A DNA stretch of 64,000 nucleotides, from the NCBI RefSeq assembly GCF_002127325.2, contig NC_035435.2:109784517-109848516 (forward strand), given 5' to 3'. Source of the DNA: Helianthus annuus (Eukaryota > Streptophyta > Magnoliopsida > Asterales > Asteraceae). The notes below the pieces were generated by a model. It saw nothing but the letters and a program-made list of their open reading frames with translations. It did no database searches and was not told the DNA's origin. Positions 11,109 to 26,218 of this stretch are shown piece by piece. The position numbers and the translations under genes are program-made. The first letter of the stretch is position 1; every line of letters begins with the position of its first letter.

Positions 11109-11825
11109 TGTAACACCCCCAAAATATTTAATGCGAATTTTTGTGTTATTATGATATATTGTCGTGAAGTATTTAACTAGGAATATTTAACCTATATAAT
11201 GTGTTACCAATTTATGAAATAAGTAGGTTATAACTTATGAAATAACAAACCAAACCTTACAAACTAAAATAGAACACGATTGAAAGTTGCAAGTATAAAA
11301 ATCTGAAATAAAATTAAAAAAGACAAATAGAGAGAGAGAGAGCGAGAGAGAGAGAGAGAGAGTCTGTGTGTGTGTGTGTGTATGTGGAACGAGATTGAGC
11401 GAAAGAAAGAAAAAGTTCTCTCTATTCACCATTTCACAAATTCAACAAATTTGAAGTTGAAACCCAAGTGATTTCTTGCATGTTTGAGGATTTAGATCAT
11501 CAAACATCACCCAACCTAAGGTATGTTACAATCTCACATTTGGTGGGTTTTATTGTTAAGAGGATCCATGACTTATGAAGATCAGTGGAATAGTAGCCAT
11601 ATAATATAAATTCTTATTGTAGAAATGATTATAACCATCATACATACAAGAATTTGTGAAATACTTGAATGAATTTTGTTATGTGATAAGTGTTCTTATG
11701 TGTTTGGAAGCGGGGTTTGACATATGAGATGACCTATGATTTCTTTGGTTAAAATGATGTATTTAACTATGATAACTGAAATGTTATGTTAACTTGATGT
11801 TAATGAAAGTATGTGACGTCAGTGG
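11109..11825 (+). repeat. Old LTR, segment 1 of 3 (TGTAACACCC start)
   Basis: It begins TGTAACACCCCC directly at the split RTE end. A (GA)n/(GT)n tract follows at 11329-11382. Segments 2 and 3 are proposed at about 20950-22708 and 30553-31063, where the sequence ends GTGTTACA. The first segment is cut by an Athila-like LTR at about 11826. The outer border is inferred from the RTE split; flanking CTCAT and TTTAT are only a weak TSD. Confidence 0.55.
11329..11382. repeat. GA/GT microsatellite
   Basis: A compound AG-rich run with one GC interruption, followed by a (GT)n run. Confidence 0.95.
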
Positions 11826-12358
11826 AGGGTGTACGATTTTTAATATATTTTTAAGCACTTTTAATCGTTTATCAAACTTTAAATTTATAAAACACGATAT
11901 AACACTATCACTCTCTACAACATGCTAGGGCAAGTGCACCTATCGTTGGCGTAGCATAGTGATGGTAAGATACCGAGGTCGTCCAAGAACACAAGAGCTT
12001 TTAATATCGGGATATCGTCAACGTCTAATTAACCAAATTTTTAGAAAAGATTTTTGGTAGTTAAATTAAAGAAAGAAACTAAAATGATAAAAGACACAAA
12101 TATACAAGATAGAATCACTTGGTTCCGATTCATCTTTTACATATCCTTTGATGATTTCCGCACTTTGGGTTTTTTAAGAGATTATCTTAGTTATAGTGGC
12201 ATGTCCCTCTTTTGGAGTCAAAGCTAGCCTCGGCCATATTGGTCTGAGTCAGTAGGGATACAGTCCCGCTAGGCCGGAATATTGGAAGATAATTAAGTAA
12301 GTTATTAATGCAAAATGTGGCATGTCCCGCTTTTGGAGGCAACGCTACCCTCGGCTAA
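11826..12358 (-). repeat. Diverged Athila-type LTR, left half
   Basis: From about 11826 the sequence follows the young Athila LTR at 22709: the block GATACCGAGGTCGTCCAAG, the AAACACGATAT segment and the paired 'GTCTGAGTCAGYAGGGATAC' region are all shared, with many substitutions. It is interrupted at 12359 by a Tat element and resumes at 20400. It is clearly older than the young Athila. Confidence 0.82.
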
Positions 12359-13341
12359 TGAAGAAACATTGGTTCGAATGACCGGAGTCAATCGGACCAG
12401 GGGTTTAGTTCTGCATAAAAGGGTGGAGATCTATCTAGCCTTTGGAATTTCTCCATTTGAAAGGTTCGGACCTCCACTTAGTTTCACCCAAGCTTCATCC
12501 TGGTCATGGATAGATCACCCAGGTTCGGGTGAGTCTTCTCGTTTGATTCGGGGTTTAGCTGATCTCCTTCTTCGAACGATAACTGCAAAACGAACAACCA
12601 TTAGACTCGCCACGGGGAGAATGGGGGTTCTCTTTGTAACCACCCTGCGGCGTGAGAATAAGTACAGGTTTCAATGAAGAAGAAGAAGTAATAGTGAAAG
12701 TGAAGTGAGAGTAACTTGAGAGATTGTACCTGAATTGTCCTTATTTATAACCGAATTTTGGGCGGGAAAGTTTGTTGACGGAAGAGATAACGGAAAGCAT
12801 TTTTCGTAAGCAGTTTCTCCCCTGCCGTTAATCTTCATCCTGATGTTTATGCACACGGATTGTGGGCGAGATCTATGGCTAGGGAGATGCCACGTGGAAA
12901 GTGTATGCATGTGGATCCTTCTCCAAGTTAGTGCCATCATCGTGACCTTGATGAGCACTCAAGATGATGCCACATCACCTGTTCAGTTATAACAGAATGG
13001 TGGTGCACGATGAGGCCTTCTAGAAGGTTTACAGCTGTAATCCTCTATGCCTCTGCCTCATGTTATTTCTGTTGTAACAGAAAGGTCTTTTCTGTTTAAG
13101 TCTGGATTGCAATCACGCGGAGGTATCTGTTTCCATCCTAACTGTTCTGTTGCATGAGTCTGCGCAAGGATGAAATATTAGTTCTATCTCGGCATGCGGA
13201 CACTGAAGACTGCCTTTTAAGTTTTCTTATTTTTAGAATCACTGCGAAGCTACGCAAGGTTTTCTCATGAGGGGCTTGTTGAGGTGAAGTTGTGGTTTGC
13301 TCCAATGTACCTGCGCAAGGTTTTGGGACCATACCCCTTCA
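12359..13341 (-). repeat. Tat element 3' LTR (983 bp)
   Basis: It runs from TGAAGAAACATTGG to ATACCCCTTCA and aligns with 19522-20399. It keeps a ~105-bp segment (about 12425-12529) that the other LTR lacks; the missing piece is bounded by GGGTG on each side. Confidence 0.88.
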
Positions 13342-13358
13342 AGTCCCCCCAATCCAAT
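13342..13358 (-). other. Polypurine tract of Tat element
   Basis: On the minus strand the sequence before the 3' LTR reads ATTGGGGGGACTT, purine-rich and in the expected place. Confidence 0.65.
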
Positions 13359-13717
13359 GTTGCTCTTATGCAAGTAAGTGGAGTACTGGACTATATAAGA
13401 GAAGTGGGATTTGTGCTTTGTAAAGTTTTGGCGCGAAATGTTGGAAATCTTCTTGGAGAAGATACTCTTTTAAGTGAATTGCTCATGATTTCAAATTTTA
13501 AAAATGTGATCCTTGGTAGGTGAAAAGTACCCTGCTGGCCGTTGACGTGTGACGTTTTGATGACAGGCTGTTAATTGTCAGATGCGCGTCATCAACCGTG
13601 GCCTACACGTGCGCGTGGGGGTACTTATTGCTGCCCACTCGCCCCTGATGCTTCGATAACCGTGTTTTTTCGAAAAAAGGGGCCATTTCAGTTTTCTAGG
13701 GCATTTATGATGGTTAG

Positions 13718-13725
13718 TATATAAA
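13718..13725 (+). promoter_or_regulatory. TATA box upstream of antisense gene
   Basis: TATATAAA lies about 95 bases before the first in-frame ATG (13819) of the plus-strand gene. The gene may therefore have had its own promoter inside the element. The position is plausible, but no transcript evidence is available. Confidence 0.45.
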
Positions 13726-13818
13726 CCTCTTTTTAGTGCATCATTCTTTTATCGTTTTCTCTTGATTCTACTTCGTTTTCCCACTATTTTCTTGAAGAAA
13801 TCTGCAAATTTCTCCTTT

Positions 13819-17197
<3,379 letters not shown>

Positions 17198-17763
17198 GTT
17201 TTCTTTGATACTTTTGTGGTTGTATGAACAATTGGTAGTTGAAATAGGTTTTTGGGATGTGGATCCCTGTTCGTTAATGCGCTATGGCGCAAATAACTTT
17301 GTCGATACACTGCCGTGTATGTAAATAGCTTTTGTTAAGGCACGCGGTGTGTCAGTAACTTATAATATATGTTTAAATTACAATATCTTGCATGAGCACA
17401 ATTTCTTTGATTAGGTAAGGCGAATAAAGGTGGTATAAAGCTCATGTGTGAACGTAAGGCTGGGCCTTGTGCGATACGTGTGACCGCAGACCGTTCATGA
17501 GACTTGTGTTAAGGTTACCATAGTATTTTTGCGCTTACCAAAAGGAATTGCATGCACTTTGTAATAAACACAGAAATAATCATAACAAACTTTGTATTGA
17601 TTTTTTATAGGGCTCAGAGGCCATAATTACAAAGTTGTTTCTTAGGATAATTAATTGAGACTTAATTTACTCATACGAATAGTCCTGTGTTCATAGATTG
17701 GTAACTTGAAGAACTTATCCAATATGAAAGGAAGCTATTGTATGCTTGTTGCTCTGGCGTGGC
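17198..17763. other. Spacer between convergent antisense gene and gag in Tat element
   Basis: No coding sequence is seen. The plus-strand gene and the minus-strand gag end tail to tail on either side, so this stretch should hold both 3' untranslated regions. Confidence 0.6.
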
Positions 17764-19444
17764 TTAAGTTTTGGCTTTTTTGCTCGGCCCCTCGTCCCCG
17801 CGGGTAATCTGTTTGATGTCCTTCCGCACATTTTGAAGTAAGTGGGTGAGTTCACCACTTTTGAGTGCCTTCTCGATTTCGGTGCGGAGACTTATACAAT
17901 TATTTGTGGTGTGGCCGTTATCCTTATGGTACTCGCAATACTGATTTGGATCATGCCCTCTTTTGTTTTTCATTGGAGGAGGAGTTTTAAATTGATAATC
18001 CTCTATGCTGAGTACCCCCGCCGGTGTTTTTGTGAGAGGAGTCCATTGTCGCTCACAGTTCTCCTGCTTCGCTTCTTTCTGCGCTGCGAGTTTGTTTATT
18101 GTTGCGCGAGCGTCGCCAGATGAGTATGTTCCAGAGGCTGAGTCCTGCCAGTTCTTCTTAAATTTCTTTCTGTTATTCTTACTTATGTCCTGTGGACGGT
18201 TGTGTGGTGGCGGTGGTCTATTGGAGCTTAGGTTACGCTCGGTTTGAGCATAAACCTTGGCTGCGGCCATCAGTTTTTCCCAGCTCTTGGGGTAGACCCT
18301 CTGTTCCTGATAGAACTTTGATCATGTCGTCATAGCGCACAGCGTACTTGAACTGTGCTCGTATCAGATGTTCATGTACGTCGCCAATTTCTAGCACCTC
18401 CTTGTTGTATGTCGTTATAAAGTCTTCCAGACATTCGTCATCTCGCCTACAGATATTCATTACATCGGCGGTGTCTCTGACGGATCTTCATTGCTGGCTA
18501 AAGTGGACCAGGAACTTCTCTTTTAAATCAACACATGACGTTAACTTCCCTACCGGTAAGTTGTCGAACCATAACCGTGCTGCTCCTTTCAAGGTTTGGA
18601 CGAATAAGTGACACCACATAGGTAATGTCCAACCCCCTACCAGGCTTGAGCTGGTAAACACTCGAAGATGATCGTCTGGATCTGTCATCCCATTGAATTT
18701 TCCGACGTTTGATGGTAGCTTCGCCCTTTAGAGGGGTGCTAGAGCGATTTCACTGACAAATTTCGAGTTCTCAGCAGCATCTGCTGGGCAGTAGATTAGG
18801 TTGTAATCATGTTCTGCATCTGGGTTATAAACCGCGCGGGGTTTATAATTTGCATGGTCTCGCTGCAGTTGGCTGAACACACTTGTGTTATCACCTTCCT
18901 AATATGTTTTTTCGTATTCGTCGGTTTGGGTGTCCCGCTTCCGGTAAAAACGCGGGCCCAACCGAGAATGGATTGACTGCCTTTTATGAGAATATGGTTC
19001 ATCACCATAATCTCTTCATCGAGTCTCAGAGTGAGTAGATTCGTACCTAGTAGGAGATCTGGAAAAGACTTCTGTGCCATCTACAGGCATTCGTGACGGT
19101 GCGTCATAATGTGATGTACGTGGTGCAGACGGTGCCCATACATGAGATGCAGGTCTTCGTGACTGAGTTACAGGAGGGGCACTCTGTGCACAAAGTTGTG
19201 TGTATACTGCGTTTAATGCACCCTGAGATCTGACGTACCATGAGATGGGAGTTTCACCGAGAGGCAAGATTGAACTTATTGGGATCTCGGGTTGTGCCCA
19301 TGGTGTAACAGGATCGTCCGGATGATTAACGTTGTACTAGACCTCGTTATCATCGGAAGCTTCTTCCACAATTCCTTCCACCTGAGGATTAGTGTGAAAT
19401 TAGTTGGCCGAGGGCCTGATGGGCGATTTGGTGAATTCTCTGTC
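17764..19444 (-). pseudogene. Tat element gag, frameshifted
   Basis: Four successive frames cover a gag-like protein. The N-terminal region (about 19440-18800) is poorly conserved. The middle (18688-18488) has DPDDHLRVFTSSSLVGGW and TLKGAARLWFDNLPVGK, the Tat capsid signature. It continues at 18460-18233 with DDECLEDFITTYNKEVLEI. The C-terminal frame (18270-17764) carries a CX2HX4HX4C-type knuckle, CEYHKDNGHTTNNC, and a basic end. Frames change near 18270, 18480 and 18800-19000, so no intact gag is made. The usual pol does not follow. Confidence 0.85.
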
Positions 19445-19504
19445 ATGGAAAACATAGATTGAAGAAAAATGAATCAAAATGAGAAGATGAGAATGGAAAT
19501 TGAA

Positions 19505-19521
19505 GAATCGGTGGGCGCCAA
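19505..19521 (-). other. Primer-binding site of Tat element
   Basis: On the minus strand, immediately after the 5' LTR, the sequence reads TTGGCGCCCACCGATTC. TGGCGCC is the acceptor complement of several plant tRNAs. The exact tRNA is not assigned here. Confidence 0.7.
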
Positions 19522-20399
19522 TGAAGAAATACTGGTTCAAATGACCGGAGTCAGTCGGAACAGGGGTTTAGTTCTGCATAAAAGGGTGAGTCTTCTCGTT
19601 TGATTCGGGGTTTAGCTGATCTCCTTCTTCGAATGATAACTGCAAAACGAACAGCCGTTAGACTCGCTACGGGGAGAATGGGGGTTCACTCCGTGACCAC
19701 CCTCCAGTGTGAGAATAAGTATAGGTTTCAATGAAGAAGAAGAAGTAATAGTGAAAGTGAAGTGAGAGTAACATGAGAGATTGTACCTGAATTGTCCTTA
19801 TTTATAACCGAATTTTGGGCGAGAAAGTTTGTTGACGGAAGAGATAACCGAAAGCATTTTCCGTAAGCGGTTACTCCCAAGCCGTTAATCTTCATCCTGA
19901 TGTTTATGCACACGGATCATGGGCGAGATCTATGGCTATGGAGATGCCACGTGGAAAGTTTATGTATGTGGATCCTTCTCCAAGTTAGTGCCATCATCGT
20001 GACCTTGATGAGCACTCAAGATGATGCCACATCACCTGTTCAGTTATAACAGAATGGTGGTGCACGATGAGGCCTTTTAGAAGGTTTATAGCTGTAATCC
20101 TCTATGCCTCTACCTCATGTCAATTCTGTTGTAACAGAAAGGTCTTTTCTGTTTAAGTCTGGATTGCAATCACACGGAGGTGTCTGTTTCCATCCTAACT
20201 GTTCTGTTGCATGAGTCTGCGCAAGGATGAATTATTAGTTCTATCTCGGCGCGCGGACACTAAAGACTGCCTTTTAAGTTTTCTTCTTTTTAGAACCAAT
20301 GCGCAGCCGCGCAAGGTTTTCTCAAGAGGGGCTTATTGAGGTGAAGTTGTGGTTTGGTCCAATGTACCTGCACAAGGTTTTTGGGACCATACCCCATCA
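19522..20399 (-). repeat. Tat element 5' LTR (878 bp)
   Basis: It runs from TGAAGAAATACTGG to ATACCCCATCA and aligns with 12359-13341 except for the ~105-bp segment missing after AAAAGGGTG. The length difference equals that gap. Confidence 0.88.
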
Positions 20400-20950
20400 G
20401 CCATATTGGTCTGAGTCAGCAGGGATACAGTCCTGCAAGGCCGGTTTAAAGTTTTAGTAGTAGTTTATTTATAAGGGATTCAAGCCATTCTTACTTCTCC
20501 CGATTTGGTGTTATTTGCCTCGATGGAAGTCCTAATAAGTTTGAATCAAGTTCTCGTAGGATCTATACACTGAACGAGGCAAGAACTTTACCCAAACTAC
20601 CCTTCTAACCCCCTTCCAGCCAGTTAACGCACTTTATATAGACCGTAAAGACATGAATAAGTCAACCAACAAAACATGAAAAGATGATAAAATAAAGTTC
20701 ATTTTCAATATAAAAATCTAGTTATTAAAGTCATTAATACAAACCCAATTAAAAAGTTAACCAAAGCATGGAAATCAAAAGTAATACATAAAAGACTTGT
20801 CTTCACCAAGTGATGTAAGAGATTAGCCAAGCATGACCTTTGTTTGACAAAAAAATCTTACGATCAATCTTGGATCCCGGGACTACTACACACACTCTAA
20901 AGATGGAGGATGGAGGAATGTGGTATTTTGGTGGTATATAGTTGATATTG
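20400..20950 (-). repeat. Diverged Athila-type LTR, right half
   Basis: It resumes at the point where 12358 broke off (GTCTGAGTCAGCAGGGATAC) and follows the young Athila LTR through CTTGTCTTCACCAAGTGATG and TTACGATCAATCTTGGATCC. The right border is not clear and is placed near 20950 because similarity fades. Confidence 0.78.
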
Positions 20951-22708
20951 TGAACTAGGAGGTTAGATGTGGGATGAAATGCTTGTGGATCGTGAATGAG
21001 TTGATGATTTGGAAGTATATTGTATGTATGGTTGTTACTTTATGTGCTAAGTAAGAATTATGGTCATCATGTTAGGAAAAAAGTAATAAAAAGGCATATG
21101 TAATCTAGTGCACGCCAAGTGAGTTGTATTGACTTGTTAGTGTATCTATATATGTCAATTGGCAGTTTGACTTTGACATAAAATAGAATTGAATGATAAA
21201 TGTGGTATAAAAGTCCATAAGGGTGATAGTTAAGTATTAGATGACTAATTTAATCATCTTGTGGATATGATGTGATAGTTTTACTCTTGACAAGCTAGCT
21301 GAGAGCTTGGAAAGGAATGAGTCAAACAAGTCAAGTGCGCAACGAAAATCGAACGGATGCAAGGTAAGTCAGGCTTACGCCTTCTAGAATAGAACCACCA
21401 TTGATGTGATGGAAAATATGTTAACGAGGATTACTATAATAGGTAGAAATAACTAAGAAACGGATATGATTAGTCGGTTAATTGTTAAGAAAAGACCATA
21501 TGGTGTAAACCAAGAATAGGTCAAATGGGAAAATTAGGTTGAATCAAATTTTGGTGAGAAACAAAGATTTGTTAAGAAAAGACCCTATGGTGTAAACCAA
21601 GAATGGAGAAAATGGGCAAAATTATATCGAATCACATTTTGGTGACAAGCAATGGATTGTTAAGATAAGACCCTATATATGGTGTAAACCAAGAATGGGT
21701 CAAATGGACAAACGGGTCATACGTGTCAAATGGTGATGTTATCAGCATCTGAAGTCGATATTTAATTGTTAAGTTCTATACCTACAAGTAAGCATAAAGG
21801 TAAGGGCATGCATTGCCATGAATTAACAAAGGGAATCACATGATATTGATTAAGAGTCATTGCTTTGACCCCGCCAGGTATTTGTAATGGGTCATACCTT
21901 TGGTAAGGGCTTATGGCACTACGAAAGGTGGTTGAGCCAGATTTGGGTAATAATCCACCTCATGTGTGGTTATACAAGTAATTGAGAAAAATGACACTTA
22001 GAGCTAAAAGTATGTCTATGATGCAAAATTATGGCTAAATGAGTCTTAAAATACGAGGACATTGGAAACCTTTATGTCCTTAGGGACATAATTAATCTTA
22101 ATGGGACAACGAGCTAAATGTGTCCAGTAATTTCATTTAAACTTGTAAATTTCCTCCAGTTTGGCAAAAGGCTTAAATTTACTAAAGTGCCATGGGATAT
22201 CCGGTTTGGGTAAACCACTTCCAAGGGTGAAATTTGATAATGAGTCATATGATCGAGTTAATCATTCTATTAATTAAATATGGGAGGCTTGAGCTAGAAA
22301 TGCTTAGAACCTCTTAAGTGGTTGGTTTGAGTAAAACGCCTAATCAAAAGAAAGTAATGGAAAGCTAAAGCATTGTCCAATAAACCAACCATCGGTTGTG
22401 GTTGGGAGACAATGAGGAAAACCTTGATAAGACATGAATTAGAATGTCTAATGCCTCCTAAAGGGTTGGTTTGGGTAAAACACCAAACTGAATAAAGGAA
22501 GTGAAATTTAAAGAATTTGGCTCCGGGTAGTTGATTACAGGTTTAAAACTTGAAGTGACAAGCCCTAAGTGAAATAATTGTGATTTGGACCAACTTGGGT
22601 GAAAACTTAGTGAAAAGTTGGAAAAATTGGTTAAGGGTGGGAACTTGAAAAGTACTGGCAACATTCTGAAAAATGATTCCCCTCCCCCCCCCCCACACGC
22701 AGGAGAGC
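20951..22708 (+). repeat. Old LTR, segment 2 of 3
   Basis: Non-coding sequence between the end of the old Athila LTR and the young Athila element. It holds an ~88-bp tandem repeat (21483-21715), recurring GGTTTGGGTAAA words (22200-22490) and a poly-C run at 22684-22694. Assignment to the outer LTR is by position, not by a matching partner. Confidence 0.4.
21483..21715. repeat. Tandem repeat, ~88 bp, about 2.6 copies
   Basis: Copies begin at 21483, 21570 and 21659 with TGTTAAGAWAAGACCMTAT and continue through GTGTAAACCAAGAATRG. Copies differ by point changes and small indels. Confidence 0.9.
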
Positions 22709-23905
22709 TGATGTGCGTGTAGTGTAATATATTTTTTATGTATATTTAAGCCCTTTTTACACTTTTAGCCAAGTTTTAAATTTATAAAACACGATATTCA
22801 CTAACACTAAACACACATATGGGCAAGTGCACCCATCGTGGACGTAGTATAGTGTTGGTAAGATACCGAGGTCGTCCAAGGACACAAGAGCTTTTAGTAC
22901 CGGTTTATCCTCAACGTCTAATCAAATCAAAAAGTTAGAAAAGGTTTTTAAACTAAGAAAATAAAAACTAACTAAATGCTAAAAAATAAAAATAAAATAA
23001 AAACAGATAGACAAGATGAATCACTTGGATCCGACTCGTGTATTAGTATAACCTTTGATTATTTTCGCATTTTTGCACTTGTTTAAGAGATTATCTTAGT
23101 TATTGTAGTAGGCCCCTCTTTTGAAGGCGACGTTACCCTCAACCCAGTAGTTTGAGTCAGCAAGGATACAATCCTAAAGGGTTGGATTATTGGAAGATAA
23201 TGAATTAAGTTATTAATGCAAATTGTGGTAGGCCCCGCTTTTGGCGGTGACGTTACCCTCGGCTAAGTAGTCTGAGTCAGCAGGGATACAGTCCTAAATA
23301 GCCGGGTTATAGTATTAATAGTAGTTAACTTATGAGGGGGTCAAAGAGTTTGGATCCCCGCCATCCAATACCTATGGGCATTGAAGGAGATCCTACTAAA
23401 TTTGACCCAGTTCCCTTGCAGGACCTCTAAACGCTGAACAAGGGCAAGACCCTTACCAAACCGTTCCCTTAAGCCCCGACCAGGTAGCCAACATACCTCC
23501 ATATAGACCGTGGAGATATGAATGGTGAAAATCTTTTATTTTATATAGACAGTAAAATAATGCCAAGACACCACGGACAAACGATAAGGAAAGATCACCT
23601 TCAACATAAGTAACTAGTTATTAAAGTCATTAATACAAAACCAAATAAAAAGTGCAAAAGATTAAAAATAAAAAGTATTATACTAAACACTTGTCTTCAC
23701 CAAGTGATGTAAGAGACTTAGGCAAACATGGCCTTGATTGTCAAGAACTCTTACGATCAATCTTGGATCCCGAGACGACTCACACACTCTATGATGGACA
23801 ATGGATGATGGTGGTGGATGATGGTATTATGGTGGTGGTGGGTGGTGGATGAAGTGTGAGAGAGGTGGTGTGCCAAGGGATGAGTTGAAATGAAACCAAG
23901 CACTC

Positions 23906-23914
23906 CTATTTATA
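23906..23914 (-). promoter_or_regulatory. TATA box of Athila 3' LTR
   Basis: Minus-strand TATAAATAG, with the CACGGCCCCGTG dyads starting about 20 bases upstream. The same arrangement is found in the 5' LTR at 30053-30061. Confidence 0.7.
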
Positions 23915-23932
23915 GGCTGAACAGAAGGCTGG

Positions 23933-24160
23933 GCACGGCCCCGTGTCCGCTGGACACGCCCCCGTGCCCGTCTGACACTCTCTCTCTCTTCATTAATTGT
24001 AATTCGCAATTACAATTAATGCGCCTGCTGTACTTTCACCACGCCCCCGTGCTCACTGGACACGGCCCCGTGGTGGGCAATGGAAGCTTCTATAGGTTTG
24101 TCTTTTCTGCTGCTTCTTGGGCACGGCCCCGTGCTGGCTGAGCACGGGGCGTGTTCAGTC
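23933..24160. repeat. CACGGCCCCGTG dyad cluster in Athila 3' LTR
   Basis: Six or so copies of CACGGSSCCGTG or close variants occur in three pairs at about 23933-23970, 24038-24078 and 24119-24158. Related clusters occur at 25795-26010, 28530-28730 and 30078-30303. Confidence 0.9.
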
Positions 24161-24403
24161 TTCTGACTTCTCTTCTTTGCTTGGGAGGATGCCGTTGAGG
24201 GGTCGGGCAATCCACTTTTGTTCCTTTTCTTGTATTTATGTTAGAATTAGCTGTCTATTTGCTTCTTTTGTGAAATTGAGCTCATTTCATCCTGAAAATA
24301 CAAAAGGAAGACAAAAACACTCTTTTTCCAACATTAGGACTCAAAAAGGGTTAGTTTTATGCCTCATTTGATGTAATTTATATGTTGCATTTTACACACA
24401 TCA

Positions 24404-24420
24404 AATACCCCCACACTTGA
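24404..24420 (-). other. Polypurine tract of Athila element
   Basis: On the minus strand AAGTGTGGGGGTATT precedes the 3' LTR; this is the typical Athila form. Confidence 0.8.
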
Positions 24421-26218
24421 ACTTTTGCTTGTCCTCAAGCAAAACTCTTTAAATATGTGGCTTACACTCCCAAATGGAATAGGTAGAAGAGAAGGTTTTT
24501 GGCTTGTCATAGAGTGTCGGGAATCCAAGATCTTTTTGGTTTTATTTTTATTTTTTTACAATCCTATTCGTTATGATTTATTTAGAACGTTTCATAAGAG
24601 AAATTACTTATTTAGGCTTAGCATGCCTTTTTAATATTTCATTTATATACAAGTTCACATACCTCACGGGAGAAATCACTCAACACTCGGCCGAAGGTGT
24701 ATTTTTTTAGTGAATCACTCGAGAGCGGCATGGAACTTACTCCTACCATAAGCTTGCCAAGCAATCAATCCTCCTCCTTTTTAACTATATACCTTTGTAA
24801 ATATCAAGAGGACTTTTTGGGTGAAGGGTTAGGCTTGGGCTAAAGGTGGGTGGTTGGGTTAGTGGTTAGTAAAAGGGCGAAAAAGCGTAAAAAGCGTCGG
24901 TTTTCGTAAAACACTTTGTTTTTAGTGACTTTTTTTTATCTTGAAGTATTTTTCCAAACAAGCTTTTGTTTTCATAGCTTTGTTTGTTTTTAACTTCATC
25001 ATTCATTTTTTTTTTGTCACACGAAAAACCGAGCTTACGAAAAAACGAGCTTGTTACTAAAATAAAGGGTGAAAATAAAAAGGGTTTTTGTGGGTAAAAA
25101 GGGTTTTAGGGTAAAGAAATGAAAGGTTTAGACTCAAAGGGGTTAACTAGGGGGATTTTGGGTAGGTGGTAAAAAAAATTGAAAAATAATGGTGTCGAAA
25201 GAAAAATGGTTAGTACTAATGCCTCCATCATTTACTTACTTGGGTTTAAGTTGGTAAGGACCGGGAATGAATCGTCGTGGCAAGTTCTAGAGTTGTAAGA
25301 ACCAAGCGGCTATTCACACAAGAAACGAAAAATGAGCATTTAGTCTAAAGATGTGAATTTGTATGCTCAATAAAGGCTCAAAACTCACTTTTGTGGGAAT
25401 GGGTTTTTAATGTGATCAAGTATATATAATCAAATTTTAATTAAGCTTGTTATGCCGTTTCATAATTTCCTTATGTTGGTTCTTGTTATCACGACGCTCT
25501 CGGTTGTAAAATTTGTAAAAATATAACCTTATTAATCTTAGGATTCCTAACTTAAACTTTAGACAAGTAAAAATGAAAATTTTTGAAAAAAATTTGGGGT
25601 GTTTAGCGGTTCCAATAGAGTTTTGTGTAAGGCTTGTTGTTAGGACTTGCAAAATTTCAAGGTTTTAGCTTTCCCCCCCCCCCCCACACACTTAAATTAC
25701 ACATTGTCCTTAATGTATCCCAAAAATAAATTTTTAGGTTGATTGGATGTGTAATGTCGTGTTAAAAAGCAAAGATTTATGTTACTGGCAGTCTGGACAC
25801 GGCTTCGTGGGGACCGGACACGGCCCCATGTTCAGGTGCCAGTAACAGAAATTAAAGAAATGAGACAGAAGCCTGGACACGGGGGCGTGTCTGGTGAACA
25901 CGGCCCGTGTCCAGTTACCTGAACTGGGCATTTTTCTGCAGGGGGTTCAGCACGGGGCCGTGTTGGTTGAGCACGGGGCCGTGTTGGTTGAGCACGGCCC
26001 GTGTTGAGCCTTCTGTAATGGAGAAATTTGTGTCGGGTTGCCTCGTTCTTGTGCATGGGGCCATTTTTCTCGTTCCCTTTTTCATCCTTTACCACCATGA
26101 GTGTGTTTTATTTCTGCAAATTAAAACTAAAAGATTAAACTAAACTAAGGATAGTTCCGTGGAATGCCTCTGTGGTGCGCCACGTTTATAAGGGTCCTTG
26201 GCTAGACCCAATGTGAGG
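24421..26218 (-). other. Non-coding interior of Athila, where pol would be expected
   Basis: No RT, RNase H, integrase or env-like coding remains. The stretch is AT-rich, has a poly-C run at 25673-25684, and at 25795-26010 repeats the CACGGCCCCGTG dyads of the LTR. Confidence 0.75.

Larger units (their letters stand above)
22709..24403 (-). repeat. Athila 3' LTR (1695 bp)
   Basis: Plus-strand ends are TGATGTGCGTGTAGTG and TTTTACACACATCA. It carries a minus-strand TATA box at 23906-23914 and three pairs of CACGGCCCCGTG-type dyads just upstream of it (23933-24160). A near-palindrome, ATTAATTGTAATT and its complement, is at 23993-24021. Confidence 0.95.

Noticed and set aside
12315..12677. 120-codon frame spanning the Athila LTR/Tat LTR junction
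   Set aside because: It crosses an insertion border and is non-coding LTR sequence.
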